Source of the DNA: Polynucleobacter sp. VK25
GTDB lineage: Bacteria; Pseudomonadota; Gammaproteobacteria; Burkholderiales; Burkholderiaceae
Direction of reading: 5' to 3'
Length of the DNA stretch: 64,000 bases
Assembly: GCF_018687355.1 (NCBI RefSeq)
Contig: NZ_CP061288.1
Coordinates: 124,001 to 188,000, forward strand
The notes below the pieces were generated by a model. It was not told the DNA's origin and made no database searches. It saw nothing but the letters and a program-made list of their open reading frames with translations. This document shows positions 1 through 8,931 of the stretch, piece by piece. The number at the start of each line of letters is the position of its first letter. Within the stretch, counting starts at the first letter, position 1. The translations under genes and the position numbers were made by a program.

Positions 1-1085
1 ATATCCTGAATCAGTGGCACAGCATTGCGACCTTGCATCCAATGCATGAAGTTACCAACCCGATCTTCGATGATTGCTTCAGCTTGGCTTACCGCAGCTT
101 GACGTAAGTTAGCGCCTGTCTGAATCATCACCCCTAAATCATCCACGGTGTAGAGATAGATGTCATCTAGTCTAGAAATCTCTGGTTCAAAGTCCCGTGG
201 TACGGCTAAATCAATCATCACCATAGGCTTATGGCGCCGCTGTTTCAAGGCGCTTTCAACCATGCCAAGACCAATAATCGGTAGGGATGAAGCGGTGCTA
301 GACACAATGATGTCAAACTCGTGAAGGCGGCCTGGTAGCTCTGAGAGTTTGAAGGATTCAGCTTCAACGTCTTGTGCAGAAATTGAATCCGCTAACTCTT
401 GGCCACGCTCAATTGTGCGATTGGCGATTGCTACATTTTTGGGTTTGCGTGATACAAAATGAGTGGCACATAAGGTGATCATTTCACCAGCGCCAATAAA
501 TAAAATCTTTTGATCTGAGATTTTTTCAAAGATTCGCTCAGAAAGACGAACTGATGCTGCTGCCATTGAAATAGAATGAGCTCCAATTTCAGTCGAGCCC
601 CGCACTTCTTTAGCTACTGCAAAAGTTTTCTGAAAGAGTTGGTTGAGATAGGTTCCCAAAACACCCGCATCGTTTGCAGTGCGAACTGCATCTTTCATTT
701 GACCTAATATTTGAGTCTCGCCAATCACCATCGAATCTAAACCACAGGCAACTCTGAATGCGTGTCGCACTGCATCTGATTGGGGTAGTGAATAAATATG
801 TGGCTCAAGACTGCTTGGTGCAAGTTGCTGAGTTTTAGCTAACCAGTCAAAAGTAGCTTCATGTAAGAGGCCTGCAGCGCTTGCATCATTTGCGGCACAG
901 TAGACTTCAGTTCGGTTGCAAGTTGACAAAATGGTAGCTTCGGGCAGCCCAGCCTGATTCGCGCCAACTAAGTGTTGGCGAAGATCGTGTAACGCTTCTT
1001 GAAGAAATTCAGGGTCAAAGGCGACTTTTTCCCGAACGGCTAGCGGCGCTGTGTGATGATTGATGCCAAGTGTCAACAACTTCAT
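1..1085 (-). CDS. hemA: Glutamyl-tRNA reductase (3' end outside window)
   Basis: Reduces glutamyl-tRNA(Glu) to glutamate-1-semialdehyde, the first committed step of C5-pathway haem synthesis in the cytoplasm. Translating leftward from the ATG at 1085-1083 gives the family opening [20 protein letters not shown]. The catalytic-cysteine motif STCNRTEVY lies near residues 49-57 and the NADP-binding stretch ILFIGAGEM near 180-190. The frame is open to the window edge after about 361 codons, so the C-terminal dimerisation region is missing from the window, not from the gene. A TATAAT hexamer sits on the minus strand at 1098-1093, but I found no good -35 at normal distance. The next gene rightward is divergent. 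The family assignment is secure. Confidence 0.96.
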   Translation of the reverse strand, partial: MKLLTLGINHHTAPLAVREKVAFDPEFLQEALHDLRQHLVGANQAGLPEATILSTCNRTEVYCAANDASAAGLLHEATFDWLAKTQQLAPSSLEPHIYSLPQSDAVRHAFRVACGLDSMVIGETQILGQMKDAVRTANDAGVLGTYLNQLFQKTFAVAKEVRGSTEIGAHSISMAAASVRLSERIFEKISDQKILFIGAGEMITLCATHFVSRKPKNVAIANRTIERGQELADSISAQDVEAESFKLSELPGRLHEFDIIVSSTASSLPIIGLGMVESALKQRRHKPMVMIDLAVPRDFEPEISRLDDIYLYTVDDLGVMIQTGANLRQAAVSQAEAIIEDRVGNFMHWMQGRNAVPLIQD

Positions 1086-1128
1086 AATGGCGATTATAGA
1101 TTTGATGGCAGCATTAATGGGGGTATCA

Positions 1129-1383
1129 ATGGGGTTTTTGGCTTTTCTGGTGATTGGGGGTATTTCTGGGGCATCGGCTTGGATTTTTTACCCCGGCCCT
1201 TCCTCTGGGCTTAAGCCCGGCAAGATCCTTGTAGCCTTCTTACTAGGCTTTGTTGCAGCCGCTTCTAGCTCGTATTTGGGCCAATATTGGGGATTTTTTC
1301 AGTCGGGGCAAATGATGGAGTGGGTTAGTGCCATTTTTGCCTCTTGTGCACTGGGATGTCTTTTTACTGCTTTAGCTAAATAA
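1129..1383 (+). CDS. Small GlsB/YeaQ/YmgE-like membrane protein
   Basis: A hydrophobic protein of 84 residues with two or three predicted membrane segments. It resembles the GlsB/YeaQ/YmgE (transglycosylase-associated) family: a [13 protein letters not shown] opening, a YPG turn near residue 23, then a glycine-rich second helix ([14 protein letters not shown]). The frame is open upstream to a TTG at 1060, with ATGs at 1063 and 1087. I chose ATG 1129 because a GGGGG ribosome-binding stretch lies about 6 bases before it and because the length then matches the roughly 82 residues of the family. Function is unknown, though relatives are often stress-associated. The 3' end overlaps the end of ung, on the other strand, by 12 bp. 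The family call is from resemblance only. Confidence 0.6.
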   Translation: MGFLAFLVIGGISGASAWIFYPGPSSGLKPGKILVAFLLGFVAAASSSYLGQYWGFFQSGQMMEWVSAIFASCALGCLFTALAK

Positions 1384-2127
1384 ATCCGTTTGAGTGGTTT
1401 CCACCCACCGAATGGGTGAGTCCTGATGCTCAATTAGCCATTGATTGGTTTTGGTGAAATGTCCGCAACTACCTTTTCCGCCTGGTTTCAAAAAAGGCTT
1501 GTCTGTTTTGTATACGCCAAGACCAGAGGGATGAGAGGATTGCAAAACCAATTGGTCTTTGCCGATTTCAATCAATGGAAGTTTGGATTGAGCATGACCT
1601 CCCCATAGCATCCAGACTAAATATGGCTTTGATTTAGAGAGTGCAGCAATTAAGTGATCAATCAAACTCTTCCATCCTAAATTGGTATGGCTACCAGCTT
1701 CACCCAATTTGACACTCAACGCGGTATTGAGCAGAAGCACTCCTTGCCTAGCCCAGCCGTGCAGATCGCCATTAGGTAGCTGACCAAAGCCTTCTAGTGC
1801 CAGCGCCTTGCTAATGTTGCGCAGCGAGCTGGGAAATGCTCGGGAGATCACCGCAATATCTTCTGGAATAGAAAAAGCTAAGCCTTGTGCCAGTCCTGGG
1901 GAGTGGTAAGGATCTTGACCCAGAATGACTACCTTTACTGAATTCACTGGCGTAAGTTTGAGGGCTTTAAAAAAGTGTTGAGGCTCAGGCCTGACAACGC
2001 TTGAGTCAAGATTTAAAACGGTCTGTAAGTTTTGCTCTAGAGACTGCCAGTCGGTCGACTCGAAATAATCACCCAGTAATTCGCGCCAATCACTAGGAAT
2101 ATCGTCTTTTGTAAATAGCGCCTTCAA
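1372..2127 (-). CDS. ung: Uracil-DNA glycosylase, family 1
   Basis: Excises uracil from DNA to start base-excision repair. The water-activating motif GQDPYH is at residues 70-75 (Asp72), the uracil-binding LLLNTALSV surrounds Asn134, and the minor-groove loop reads HPSGLG at 199-204, where most family members have HPSPLS. The length of 251 residues is a little above the E. coli enzyme. The start is a TTG at 2127; no in-frame ATG exists near the N-terminus, and the TTG lies 6 bp after the M61 peptidase stop, so the two genes are probably cotranscribed. Confidence 0.95.
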   Translation of the reverse strand: MKALFTKDDIPSDWRELLGDYFESTDWQSLEQNLQTVLNLDSSVVRPEPQHFFKALKLTPVNSVKVVILGQDPYHSPGLAQGLAFSIPEDIAVISRAFPSSLRNISKALALEGFGQLPNGDLHGWARQGVLLLNTALSVKLGEAGSHTNLGWKSLIDHLIAALSKSKPYLVWMLWGGHAQSKLPLIEIGKDQLVLQSSHPSGLGVYKTDKPFLKPGGKGSCGHFTKTNQWLIEHQDSPIRWVETTQTDLFS

Positions 2128-2133
2128 TTTAGA

Positions 2134-3909
2134 TTAAGCATCTTTCTTAGGCGCCAGATCATATTGCGTAGGTATCTGAACAGACTTCAGTGAGACCATG
2201 CGCTCATGCTCTAGGTCATCTCGGTAGAAAGTGATACGAGTGTGGGAATTCTCAGCAAGGCTTCCTAAGACCCTATCCCAGCGCGCACTGGTAATACGCT
2301 GCCCATCAATGCTGGCCAGTAAGTCTCCAGCCGCCAATCCTGCTGCCTGGGCAACACCACCATCGAGAACGTGCGTAACTTTGAGCCAGCCATTGACATC
2401 CGCATGGCGCATACCAAATTGCAACTTGAGTTTTTCTAGTGCTGATAGAGACTTTGGTTTGACAGAGATGAGGTTTGAGCCAATCCACTTTTGTAACGGA
2501 ATATCTTCAACGCCAAAAATATATCGAGCTTTTATATCAGCCCAGATTTTGCTAAAGCCGCTGCCAAGTAGCTCAAAAATTAATGCATCTAACCCTTCTT
2601 CTGCAATCCCCTCGCTTCCATGCTTGCGCCATAGCAGGCGCATGAGGTCGTCTAGAGATTGTTTGTTTTGAGAGAAAGCGCGGATGTGTAGGTCCAGACC
2701 AAGCGCCAGTAATGCACCCTTACCGTAATAGCTAACTACTGCATTGGGGGTGTTCTCGTCCGCTTGGTAATACTTGGTCCAAGCATCAAAGGAGCTATCA
2801 GCAAGGCTTTGTTTGTGACGGCCGGGGCCGCGCAAGATGCCATTCCAGTTATCCGCCACTAACTTTAAATAGGTCTTGAGGTCGATGCGTTTGCTGCGCA
2901 ATAGCTGGAGGTCATCGTAGTAACTAGTAAAGCCTTCAAACAGCCAGAGCAAGCGAGTGTGATTACGTTTAGCTAGATCGTAGGGCTGAAAGGCTTTCGG
3001 CTGAATACGCTTGACCAACCATGCATGGAAATACTCGTGACTACACAAGCCCAGAAATTCTCGATAAGCAGACTCTTCAAAAAGAATATTTTCTTGGGGT
3101 ATTTGATCGCGTCTACATAGTAATGCCGTGCTGTCGCGGTGCTCAAGGCCTCCATAGCCATTCAAAACTGCATTAACCAAGAAGAGATATTCCCCGAATG
3201 GGGCAAGCTTTGTTTTAGGTTCAAAGAGATTGATGGTGCTAGTGCAGATGGCTTGAAGATCTTCTGCGAGACGCTTGGTATCAACAATGTGATTGCATCC
3301 TTGGATTGCCATTCGGTGGGCAATACCATTTGATTTCCAATGCACCAGCTGGAACTCGCCCATGGCTACTGGGTGATCTAGCAAGTCATCATAATTTTTC
3401 GCTAGATAAAAACCAAATCCACGCTCATCCGTTTTAGCCACCATTAAGGTGGTTTGCACTGTCCAGTGATCTGCAAATGCAAGCTCTGGTGCGGTGATTG
3501 CGAGTGAGCAAGGTAAATGCTCTTGCCCTTTAACGGCTAAGCACAAGCTAGTCGCGTTAAAGAAGGCTCGTTCAGTATCTAAATAGGCGGCGCGAACTGA
3601 AGAGTCATAAGCGTAAACGGTTGTTAGGATTTCTATGGCGCCATTAACGGGTGGTAAGCGCCAATGATCGTTGTCGATGCGCTCGAGAATAATTTTTTTT
3701 CTAGTGCCTGCAATTGAATATGCTTCAATCGATTCAATCTGCTTACTGAAATCACGAATTAAATAGCTACCCGGAATCCAGGCTGGCATTTGCAATACCT
3801 GACCATTGGGATCTGGATCAGTAATCAGCAGCTTGACGCGAAAATGATGGCCGTGCAGATCTGCCGGCCAGACCGTATATTGAATTGCGGGTAAGTCGGC
3901 ATAGTTCAT
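2134..3909 (-). CDS. M61-family metallopeptidase with PDZ domain
   Basis: A glycyl-aminopeptidase-like zinc protease of 591 residues. The zinc-binding HEYFH motif (HExxH) is at 291-295, preceded by GGLEH at 253-257, both typical of family M61. An N-terminal beta-rich domain fills roughly residues 1-180 and a PDZ-like domain (GLAAGDLLASIDG) lies around 520-560. I see no signal peptide, so a cytoplasmic location is likely. It starts at ATG 3909, 5 bp after the dsbC stop. Together with the upstream genes it forms a leftward run with short gaps. Physiological substrate is unknown. Confidence 0.88.
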   Translation of the reverse strand: MNYADLPAIQYTVWPADLHGHHFRVKLLITDPDPNGQVLQMPAWIPGSYLIRDFSKQIESIEAYSIAGTRKKIILERIDNDHWRLPPVNGAIEILTTVYAYDSSVRAAYLDTERAFFNATSLCLAVKGQEHLPCSLAITAPELAFADHWTVQTTLMVAKTDERGFGFYLAKNYDDLLDHPVAMGEFQLVHWKSNGIAHRMAIQGCNHIVDTKRLAEDLQAICTSTINLFEPKTKLAPFGEYLFLVNAVLNGYGGLEHRDSTALLCRRDQIPQENILFEESAYREFLGLCSHEYFHAWLVKRIQPKAFQPYDLAKRNHTRLLWLFEGFTSYYDDLQLLRSKRIDLKTYLKLVADNWNGILRGPGRHKQSLADSSFDAWTKYYQADENTPNAVVSYYGKGALLALGLDLHIRAFSQNKQSLDDLMRLLWRKHGSEGIAEEGLDALIFELLGSGFSKIWADIKARYIFGVEDIPLQKWIGSNLISVKPKSLSALEKLKLQFGMRHADVNGWLKVTHVLDGGVAQAAGLAAGDLLASIDGQRITSARWDRVLGSLAENSHTRITFYRDDLEHERMVSLKSVQIPTQYDLAPKKDA

Positions 3910-3914
3910 GATAT

Positions 3915-4631
3915 TTATTTCAGAGAGCTAAATTTCTTTTCAATATCGGTGATTTGTACAGCGCCAGGGAAGCGGCTGCCATCGGTGAAGAATAAAGTTG
4001 GGGTGCCGGTAACTCCATAAGTCTTAGCAAAAGCCATATTCTTATCTAGGGGCGTACTGCACTCGCCTTTGCCGCTTGGTGCAATACCGTTAATCATCCA
4101 ATCAATATAGGCCTTATAGGGATCGGAGGAGCACCAAATCTGTTTTGATTTCTGTGCGGAATCTGGCGATAGGATCGGAATGAGGTAGGTGTAAATAGTG
4201 ACGTTGTCGAGCTGTTGTAGGGACTTCTCTAGGCGCTTGCAGTAGCCACAGTTGGGATCTGAGAAGACCGCTAGTTGACGGCTGCCGTTGCCGCGCACAT
4301 TTTTGATGGCGTTAGCAGGCGTTAAGTCACTCCACTTAATCTTGTTTAAATCAGTCTGTCTTTGCTCAGTAAGATTTTTACCGGATGCGAGCTCTATGAT
4401 TTCACCATGGATGAGATATTTTGCAGAAGCATCGGTATAAAAAATATCATTACCAACCAATACTTCATATAGACCGGTAACGGGGGCTGGTGTAACACTT
4501 TTCACCTTAGCATTCGCACCCAGCTTCTTTTGGATTTCAGCTTTTACTTGCTGCTCTGGTTGTGCGTGTAGTTGCCCTGCACAAAGTAAGGTTGCGCTGA
4601 TAAAAGCAATCGCAGATAAGAATTTACTCAA
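3915..4631 (-). CDS. dsbC: Periplasmic disulfide isomerase, DsbC type
   Basis: A thiol:disulfide interchange protein that rearranges wrong disulfides in the periplasm. The first 24 or so residues form a signal peptide ending ...QLHAQ. An N-terminal dimerisation domain (GANAKVKSVTP onward) precedes a thioredoxin fold with the active site DPNCGYCKR (cysteines near 128 and 131) and a cis-proline TPT near 210. No ATG is available. TTG codons at 4637 and 4631 are in frame; I prefer 4631 because a GGGAG ribosome-binding site then sits 9 bases upstream. This start overlaps the last codons of the upstream hydroxylase by 8 bp, indicating translational coupling. Confidence 0.9.
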   Translation of the reverse strand: MSKFLSAIAFISATLLCAGQLHAQPEQQVKAEIQKKLGANAKVKSVTPAPVTGLYEVLVGNDIFYTDASAKYLIHGEIIELASGKNLTEQRQTDLNKIKWSDLTPANAIKNVRGNGSRQLAVFSDPNCGYCKRLEKSLQQLDNVTIYTYLIPILSPDSAQKSKQIWCSSDPYKAYIDWMINGIAPSGKGECSTPLDKNMAFAKTYGVTGTPTLFFTDGSRFPGAVQITDIEKKFSSLK

Positions 4632-5898
4632 AATCAATCTCTCCCAAAGCGCGTTCTATTAAGCGCTGTTTTATAAAATGGCTTTTATTCACAAGACCTA
4701 GACCCCAGTTACGAAGTTGTCGTTCTGTATTGCTGCTTGCAGAAAATAATTTTTTCAGTTTATCGGTTACCCATAACAACGCGCTGGTATCACCTTGACG
4801 CTGACGCTCATAGCGACGAAGCAGCACTAAGTCGCTTGGCGATCGGAAAGACTCCCTCTTGCCTAAAATGTTTAGGAGTACTGCTACATCTCGAAGTCCC
4901 AGGTTAAGTCCCTGGCCGGCCAGTGGATGCATAACGTGGGCTGCATCGCCTATGAGGACTACCTTTGGGCATGCTTCAGGACCAATAAATCGCGTAGCGC
5001 GAATTTTTCTTAAGGGGAAGGTGGCTGGACTTGAGTTGAGGGTTAACTCACCTAATTGTTTAACAATTGCGCCATTGGCAATGGATGTAAATCGTTCAAG
5101 CCATTGGGCTTGATCCAGTTTTAATAAGTCTGCCGCATGTTCTGGCGAGGTTGACCACACCATAGAGACTTGCTTTCCGGGTAGAGGCAACATGGCAACA
5201 ATATCGCCGCCCGGCAAGAACCACTGAAAGGCAGTTTCTAGATGTGGATAGGAACAAAGCCAGTTGGCAACCACTGCACTTTGTGAGTAACTTTCTTCGC
5301 TTGCACTAATGCCAACTTGATCGCGAATAGGTGAGTTAGCGCCATCGGCTGCAATGACGAGTCGCGCACGAATACTGCCACCATTTTTTAAGTGAAGGGT
5401 ACTGCCATCGGCGTCAACAGCGATCTCTTCTACGGCATCGCTCATGCGTTCTAATTTATTTTGAAAGCGCGATGCTTGATCAATGGTGTGCTCAATTAAA
5501 TTGGATTCTCCAATCCAGGCAAGTTGCGGGGCACCAGCTTCAAACGCGGAAAGATGGAGTTGATCATTTTTTTCGCCGCGATCTCCGAAGATGCGCATAT
5601 CTCGAACTGGTTGTAGGCGACCATGATCCAGGGCGTCCCAAATCTGCAAGTGAGCTAGTAATTTCTGAGTGCTTGGAGAAAAGGCATAAATTCTTTGCCC
5701 CCATTGAGGACCCTGTGGGTTTGAGACATTCTGCCCTAGATCGGGAGCAATCTCGATGGTCTGTAGGCCAAGCTGAGCCAGGCCTAGGGCGCAAGCCTTA
5801 CCAACAATGCCGCCCCCAACCACCACAACATCTGCAGTGCGGTTTTGGGAGCTCGGGATCGAGGGCTTTGAGGGAGAATTTTGCTGAACTTCTGACAT
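4624..5898 (-). CDS. UbiH/UbiF/COQ6-family FAD monooxygenase
   Basis: A flavoprotein hydroxylase of the ubiquinone-biosynthesis family, 424 residues. It shows the ADP-binding VVGGGIVG near residues 27-33, the ADGANSPIR (DG) motif around the middle and the FAD/ribityl motif GDAAHVMHPLAGQGLNLGL near 325-343. The ring position it hydroxylates cannot be read from the sequence, so I give no symbol. ATG 5898 is chosen over an upstream TTG at 5919, which would add only seven residues. Its start lies 40 bp from divergent ychF. Coq7 at 20971 in this window catalyses another hydroxylation of the same pathway. Confidence 0.88.
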   Translation of the reverse strand: MSEVQQNSPSKPSIPSSQNRTADVVVVGGGIVGKACALGLAQLGLQTIEIAPDLGQNVSNPQGPQWGQRIYAFSPSTQKLLAHLQIWDALDHGRLQPVRDMRIFGDRGEKNDQLHLSAFEAGAPQLAWIGESNLIEHTIDQASRFQNKLERMSDAVEEIAVDADGSTLHLKNGGSIRARLVIAADGANSPIRDQVGISASEESYSQSAVVANWLCSYPHLETAFQWFLPGGDIVAMLPLPGKQVSMVWSTSPEHAADLLKLDQAQWLERFTSIANGAIVKQLGELTLNSSPATFPLRKIRATRFIGPEACPKVVLIGDAAHVMHPLAGQGLNLGLRDVAVLLNILGKRESFRSPSDLVLLRRYERQRQGDTSALLWVTDKLKKLFSASSNTERQLRNWGLGLVNKSHFIKQRLIERALGEIDFE

Positions 5899-5938
5899 AA
5901 CTCGATGATATCGAAACAAGCCCCTTTACAATACGAAC

Positions 5939-7033
5939 ATGTCTTTGAAATGTGGCATCGTCGGCCTGCCTAACGTCGGCAAATCTACCCTCTTTAATGC
6001 GCTTACCAAGGCTGGAATCGCAGCGGAAAACTATCCTTTCTGCACGATCGAGCCTAATGTGGGCGTTGTTGAGGTTCCTGACCCCCGTCTAGCCGCCTTG
6101 GCTGAGATTGTGAAGCCTGAGCGCATCCTGCCGGCAGCCGTCGAATTTGTCGATATTGCTGGTCTCGTAGCTGGCGCCTCAAAAGGCGAGGGCCTCGGCA
6201 ATCAATTTTTGGCGAATATTCGTGAAACCGACGCTATTACTCATGTCGTGCGGTGTTTCGAGGATCCCAACGTGATTCACGTTGCTGGAAAAATTGATCC
6301 TATCGCCGATATTGGTGTGATCGATACTGAATTGGCTTTGTCTGATTTGGCAACGGTGGAGAAAACCCTGAACCGCTCAAGCAAGGCTGCTAAGTCTGGC
6401 AATGACAAAGAGGCTGCAGCCTTGGTTGCTGTTCTCACGAAAGTTCAAGCGCATTTGGATTCTGCTTTGCCAGTACGCAGCCTCAATCTGAGTGATGATG
6501 AAAAATTATTGATTAAACCTTTGTGCTTGATTACGGCTAAACCCGCAATGTATGTTGCAAACGTAAAAGAGGATGGATTCTCTAACAATCCACATCTTGA
6601 AGCGGTTAAGCAACATGCTGCAAAAGAAAATGCTCCTGTAGTAGCCGTGTGCGCCGCAATTGAAGCAGAAATTGCAGACTTGGAAGAATCTGACAAGATT
6701 GAGTTCTTGGCTGACTTAGGTATGGAAGAGCCAGGTTTGGATCGCGTGATTCGTGCTGGCTATTCATTGCTGGGTTTGCAAACGTATTTCACGGCAGGTG
6801 TGAAAGAAGTTCGCGCTTGGACTATTCATGTGGGCGATACAGCGCCGCAAGCAGCGGGCGTCATTCATACCGACTTTGAGCGGGGCTTTATTCGTGCACA
6901 GACGATTTCGTACGATGACTTCGTTCAGTTCAAGGGTGAGTCTGGCGCTAAGGAAGCTGGCAAGATGCGAGCCGAAGGTAAAGAGTATGTTGTGAAAGAC
7001 GGTGATGTATTGAACTTCTTGTTTAACGTCTAA
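5939..7033 (+). CDS. ychF: Redox-responsive ATPase/GTPase YchF
   Basis: A ribosome-associated P-loop protein of the Obg/OLA1 group, 364 residues (the usual length is 363). The P-loop is GLPNVGKST at 9-17, followed by a DIAG Walker B-like motif ([18 protein letters not shown]), a central coiled-coil insertion around 130-200 and a C-terminal TGS-like domain ending [11 protein letters not shown]. YchF prefers ATP over GTP and is implicated in oxidative-stress responses in E. coli. The gene stands alone, with a strong intrinsic terminator 22 bp after its stop. Confidence 0.97.
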   Translation: MSLKCGIVGLPNVGKSTLFNALTKAGIAAENYPFCTIEPNVGVVEVPDPRLAALAEIVKPERILPAAVEFVDIAGLVAGASKGEGLGNQFLANIRETDAITHVVRCFEDPNVIHVAGKIDPIADIGVIDTELALSDLATVEKTLNRSSKAAKSGNDKEAAALVAVLTKVQAHLDSALPVRSLNLSDDEKLLIKPLCLITAKPAMYVANVKEDGFSNNPHLEAVKQHAAKENAPVVAVCAAIEAEIADLEESDKIEFLADLGMEEPGLDRVIRAGYSLLGLQTYFTAGVKEVRAWTIHVGDTAPQAAGVIHTDFERGFIRAQTISYDDFVQFKGESGAKEAGKMRAEGKEYVVKDGDVLNFLFNV

Positions 7034-7055
7034 AACAATCTTATCTTTGCAAAAT

Positions 7056-7079
7056 AAAAAGCCCTGAAAAGGGCTTTTT
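7056..7079 (+). terminator. Intrinsic terminator of ychF
   Basis: AAAAAGCCC, loop TGAAAA, GGGCTTTTT: a perfect 9-bp stem at 7056-7064/7071-7079 ending in five T. The A-rich left arm makes it usable in both directions, so it may also stop leftward transcription from the regulator gene at 7107-7457. Confidence 0.92.
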
Positions 7080-7106
7080 GCTTATGGAGCTGAAGAGTTA
7101 AGTTAT

Positions 7107-7457
7107 TTAAACTGCTTTCGCTGCCTTCTCCAGGCATTTAGAAATTTCTTCATAGCGTTTAATCGCCATCTTGGTAGGAACTACTTCTTTTTTGCGACCA
7201 TCTGCGTTGGCTGCCATTTTGACGTAACCCATCGCACTGAGATTTTTCAGGCGACCATGCAAAGTAGCTTGTGATCCTAGGTCAGTAAGCGAAATCAAAT
7301 CGCCAACCAGTATTGCCTGTTTTGCGTGAGCGCAAGCAACAATCTTATCGAGCAAACTCTCTTCGATGCAGTCTAGTTTTTTCCCTGGATTGATGCGATC
7401 TATGGCATCAATCAGATTGAGAAATTTAATATAGGGAGAAGTTTTTGGAGTTGGCAT
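7107..7457 (-). CDS. Small winged-helix transcriptional regulator
   Basis: A 116-residue basic protein. Residues about 52-100 read as a winged helix: a recognition region GSQATLHGRLKNLSAMGYV followed by a wing with DGRKKEVVPT, and then an amphipathic helix (AIKRYEEISKCLEKAAK). This resembles MarR-like regulators and related small DNA-binding proteins, but it is shorter than MarR itself (about 145 residues). The ligand and targets are unknown. It starts at ATG 7457 and is divergent from the MASE1-like gene, with inverted repeats in the 110-bp gap, so autoregulation and control of the neighbour are plausible inferences. Confidence 0.7.
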   Translation of the reverse strand: MPTPKTSPYIKFLNLIDAIDRINPGKKLDCIEESLLDKIVACAHAKQAILVGDLISLTDLGSQATLHGRLKNLSAMGYVKMAANADGRKKEVVPTKMAIKRYEEISKCLEKAAKAV

Positions 7458-7485
7458 ATTGGATGACGATTATTTAATATTAGCT

Positions 7486-7514
7486 CTAAGGCTAATGTCA
7501 GTGTATTCCCTTAG
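7486..7514. promoter_or_regulatory. Inverted repeat CTAAGG-N17-CCTTAG
   Basis: CTAAGG at 7486-7491 and its reverse complement CCTTAG at 7509-7514 flank the proposed -10 box of the winged-helix regulator gene (minus strand). The position suits a repressor operator, possibly of the regulator itself. The arms are only 6 bp, so chance is not excluded. Confidence 0.35.
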
Positions 7515-7528
7515 TCTCATTTTAGCAA
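7500..7528 (-). promoter_or_regulatory. Candidate sigma70 promoter of the winged-helix regulator gene
   Basis: Reading leftward: TTGCTA at 7528-7523, a 17-base spacer, TACACT at 7505-7500 (4/6 matches in each hexamer). The start codon is at 7457, giving a leader of about 35 bases. Confidence 0.4.
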
Positions 7529-7542
7529 TTGACGTGCGTCAA
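7529..7542. promoter_or_regulatory. FNR/CRP-family-like palindrome TTGAC-N4-GTCAA
   Basis: TTGACGTGCGTCAA has perfect 6-bp arms around TG. The TTGAC-N4-GTCAA layout resembles sites of the FNR/CRP superfamily (FNR consensus TTGAT-N4-ATCAA). It is centred about 32 bp before the ATG of the MASE1-like gene and touches the -35 box of the opposite promoter, so one factor could control both genes. No regulator of that superfamily is in the window. Confidence 0.45.
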
Positions 7543-7567
7543 ATAAAAATAATCCATACTTACTGCA

Positions 7568-8137
7568 ATGTTTAAATTGCTCAAAATTTCATCAGAATGG
7601 TTTATCGGATGCGCTATTAGTGCGATAGCGTACGCACTACTTTTTTATTTTAATAGTTGGCTAACTAACGGCATTACTTTTGGCTTGGGAGTAAGTTGGA
7701 TTTATTTGCCAGCCGGCCTACGCTTATTTTTAACGTTAATTTTTGGTTTGCCGGGCGCTATCGGTATCGCTGCAGCATCTTTCTTAATTAGTTATTACGG
7801 CGATTTTCCGCATGACTTAACGTTATGTATTGGTGTTGGGCTTATTTCTGGATTTGCCCCTTACTTGGCTAGATATTTTGTTTTTAGCAATATTCGCCTC
7901 GAATCAGACTTAAGTAATTTAGACTTCCCAAAACTGATTGCTTGTATTTTGATTTATTCCCTACTTTCTGCGGGCCTTCATCAATGGTGGTTCTCTACGA
8001 TGACTCTAGAAGATACGGGTAGCGTAAATCACTTCGTAGTGATGTTTATAGGTGATGTACTAGGTTCACTGCTACTAATCTCCTTGATCAAATACTGCTT
8101 AGATCTATTGAGAAAGATTAGGAGAACAGCTCACTAA
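7568..8137 (+). CDS. Stand-alone MASE1-like integral membrane protein
   Basis: A 189-residue protein with about five or six hydrophobic helices spread along its length. [21 protein letters not shown] near residues 45-65 and [12 protein letters not shown] near 160-172 resemble conserved elements of MASE1 sensor domains (W-PAG and GD-LG-L). MASE1 is normally fused to histidine kinase, GGDEF or similar output domains; here none follows and the protein ends in a short basic tail. It could act with a partner or be a transporter-like relative. The 3' end overlaps trpC, on the other strand, by 20 bp. The assignment is from motif resemblance. Confidence 0.55.
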   Translation: MFKLLKISSEWFIGCAISAIAYALLFYFNSWLTNGITFGLGVSWIYLPAGLRLFLTLIFGLPGAIGIAAASFLISYYGDFPHDLTLCIGVGLISGFAPYLARYFVFSNIRLESDLSNLDFPKLIACILIYSLLSAGLHQWWFSTMTLEDTGSVNHFVVMFIGDVLGSLLLISLIKYCLDLLRKIRRTAH

Positions 8138-8921
8138 GGGCTGCACCGGGATCGGCGGCGCGCATAAAAGCCTCGCCGACCAAGAAAGCATTGATTTGAT
8201 TGTTGCGCATGAGATCTACATCAGTGCGACTCAGTATCCCTGACTCCGTTACCAAGGTTTTGTTGTCTGGAACCATGGATAGAAGAGAAAGGGTGGTTTG
8301 CAGTGTGACCTCAAAAGTCTTGAGGTTGCGATTGTTAATGCCAAGTAATGGTGTTTTAAGTTCCAGTGCTTGCTCTAACTCTGGTGCATTGTGAACTTCA
8401 ACTAAAACATCTAAGCCTAGTTCATGGGCGCAAGCTTCGAGATCTTTCATTTGATTCAGTTCCAAGCAAGCCACAATTAATAAGATCGCATCAGCACCAA
8501 TGGCGCGTGCTTCATAGACCTGATATGGATCTATTGTGAAATCTTTGCGTAGCACTGGAATTTGGCATGCAGCGCGTGCTTCTTGTAGATAAGCATTGCA
8601 GCCTTGAAAGTAATCCTTGTCAGTCAGAACCGATAAACAAGCGGCGCCATGTTTTTCATAGGACTGTGCAATCGCTGCAGGTAAGAAGTTCTCGCGCAAA
8701 ATGCCTTTGCTTGGGCTTGCTTTTTTAATTTCAGTGATGACCCCGGCTTTACCAGCAGCGATCTTGTTCTCAATGGCCTGAATAAAGCCTCGCGGCTTCA
8801 GAAGGACATCTTGATTATTCGCTTCAGCCTGCTCGCGTTGATTGGCAAGTGAGAGTTTCTGTAGGCAGCTGGCAACTTCAATCTTTTTGGTTGCAACAAT
8901 TTTGTCGAGAATATCGCTCAT
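8118..8921 (-). CDS. trpC: Indole-3-glycerol phosphate synthase
   Basis: Converts 1-(2-carboxyphenylamino)-1-deoxyribulose-5-phosphate to indole-3-glycerol phosphate in tryptophan synthesis. This is a monofunctional TIM barrel of 267 residues: [15 protein letters not shown] carries the catalytic lysine, then [15 protein letters not shown], a GINNRNL loop and VTESGI near the phosphate site. The start is ATG 8921 ([12 protein letters not shown]), not the TTG at 8966 that would run back into trpD. It is the last gene of the operon, 10 bp after trpD, and no PRAI (trpF) domain is fused. Confidence 0.97.
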   Translation of the reverse strand: MSDILDKIVATKKIEVASCLQKLSLANQREQAEANNQDVLLKPRGFIQAIENKIAAGKAGVITEIKKASPSKGILRENFLPAAIAQSYEKHGAACLSVLTDKDYFQGCNAYLQEARAACQIPVLRKDFTIDPYQVYEARAIGADAILLIVACLELNQMKDLEACAHELGLDVLVEVHNAPELEQALELKTPLLGINNRNLKTFEVTLQTTLSLLSMVPDNKTLVTESGILSRTDVDLMRNNQINAFLVGEAFMRAADPGAALSELFS

Positions 8922-8931
8922 GAAGGATAAA

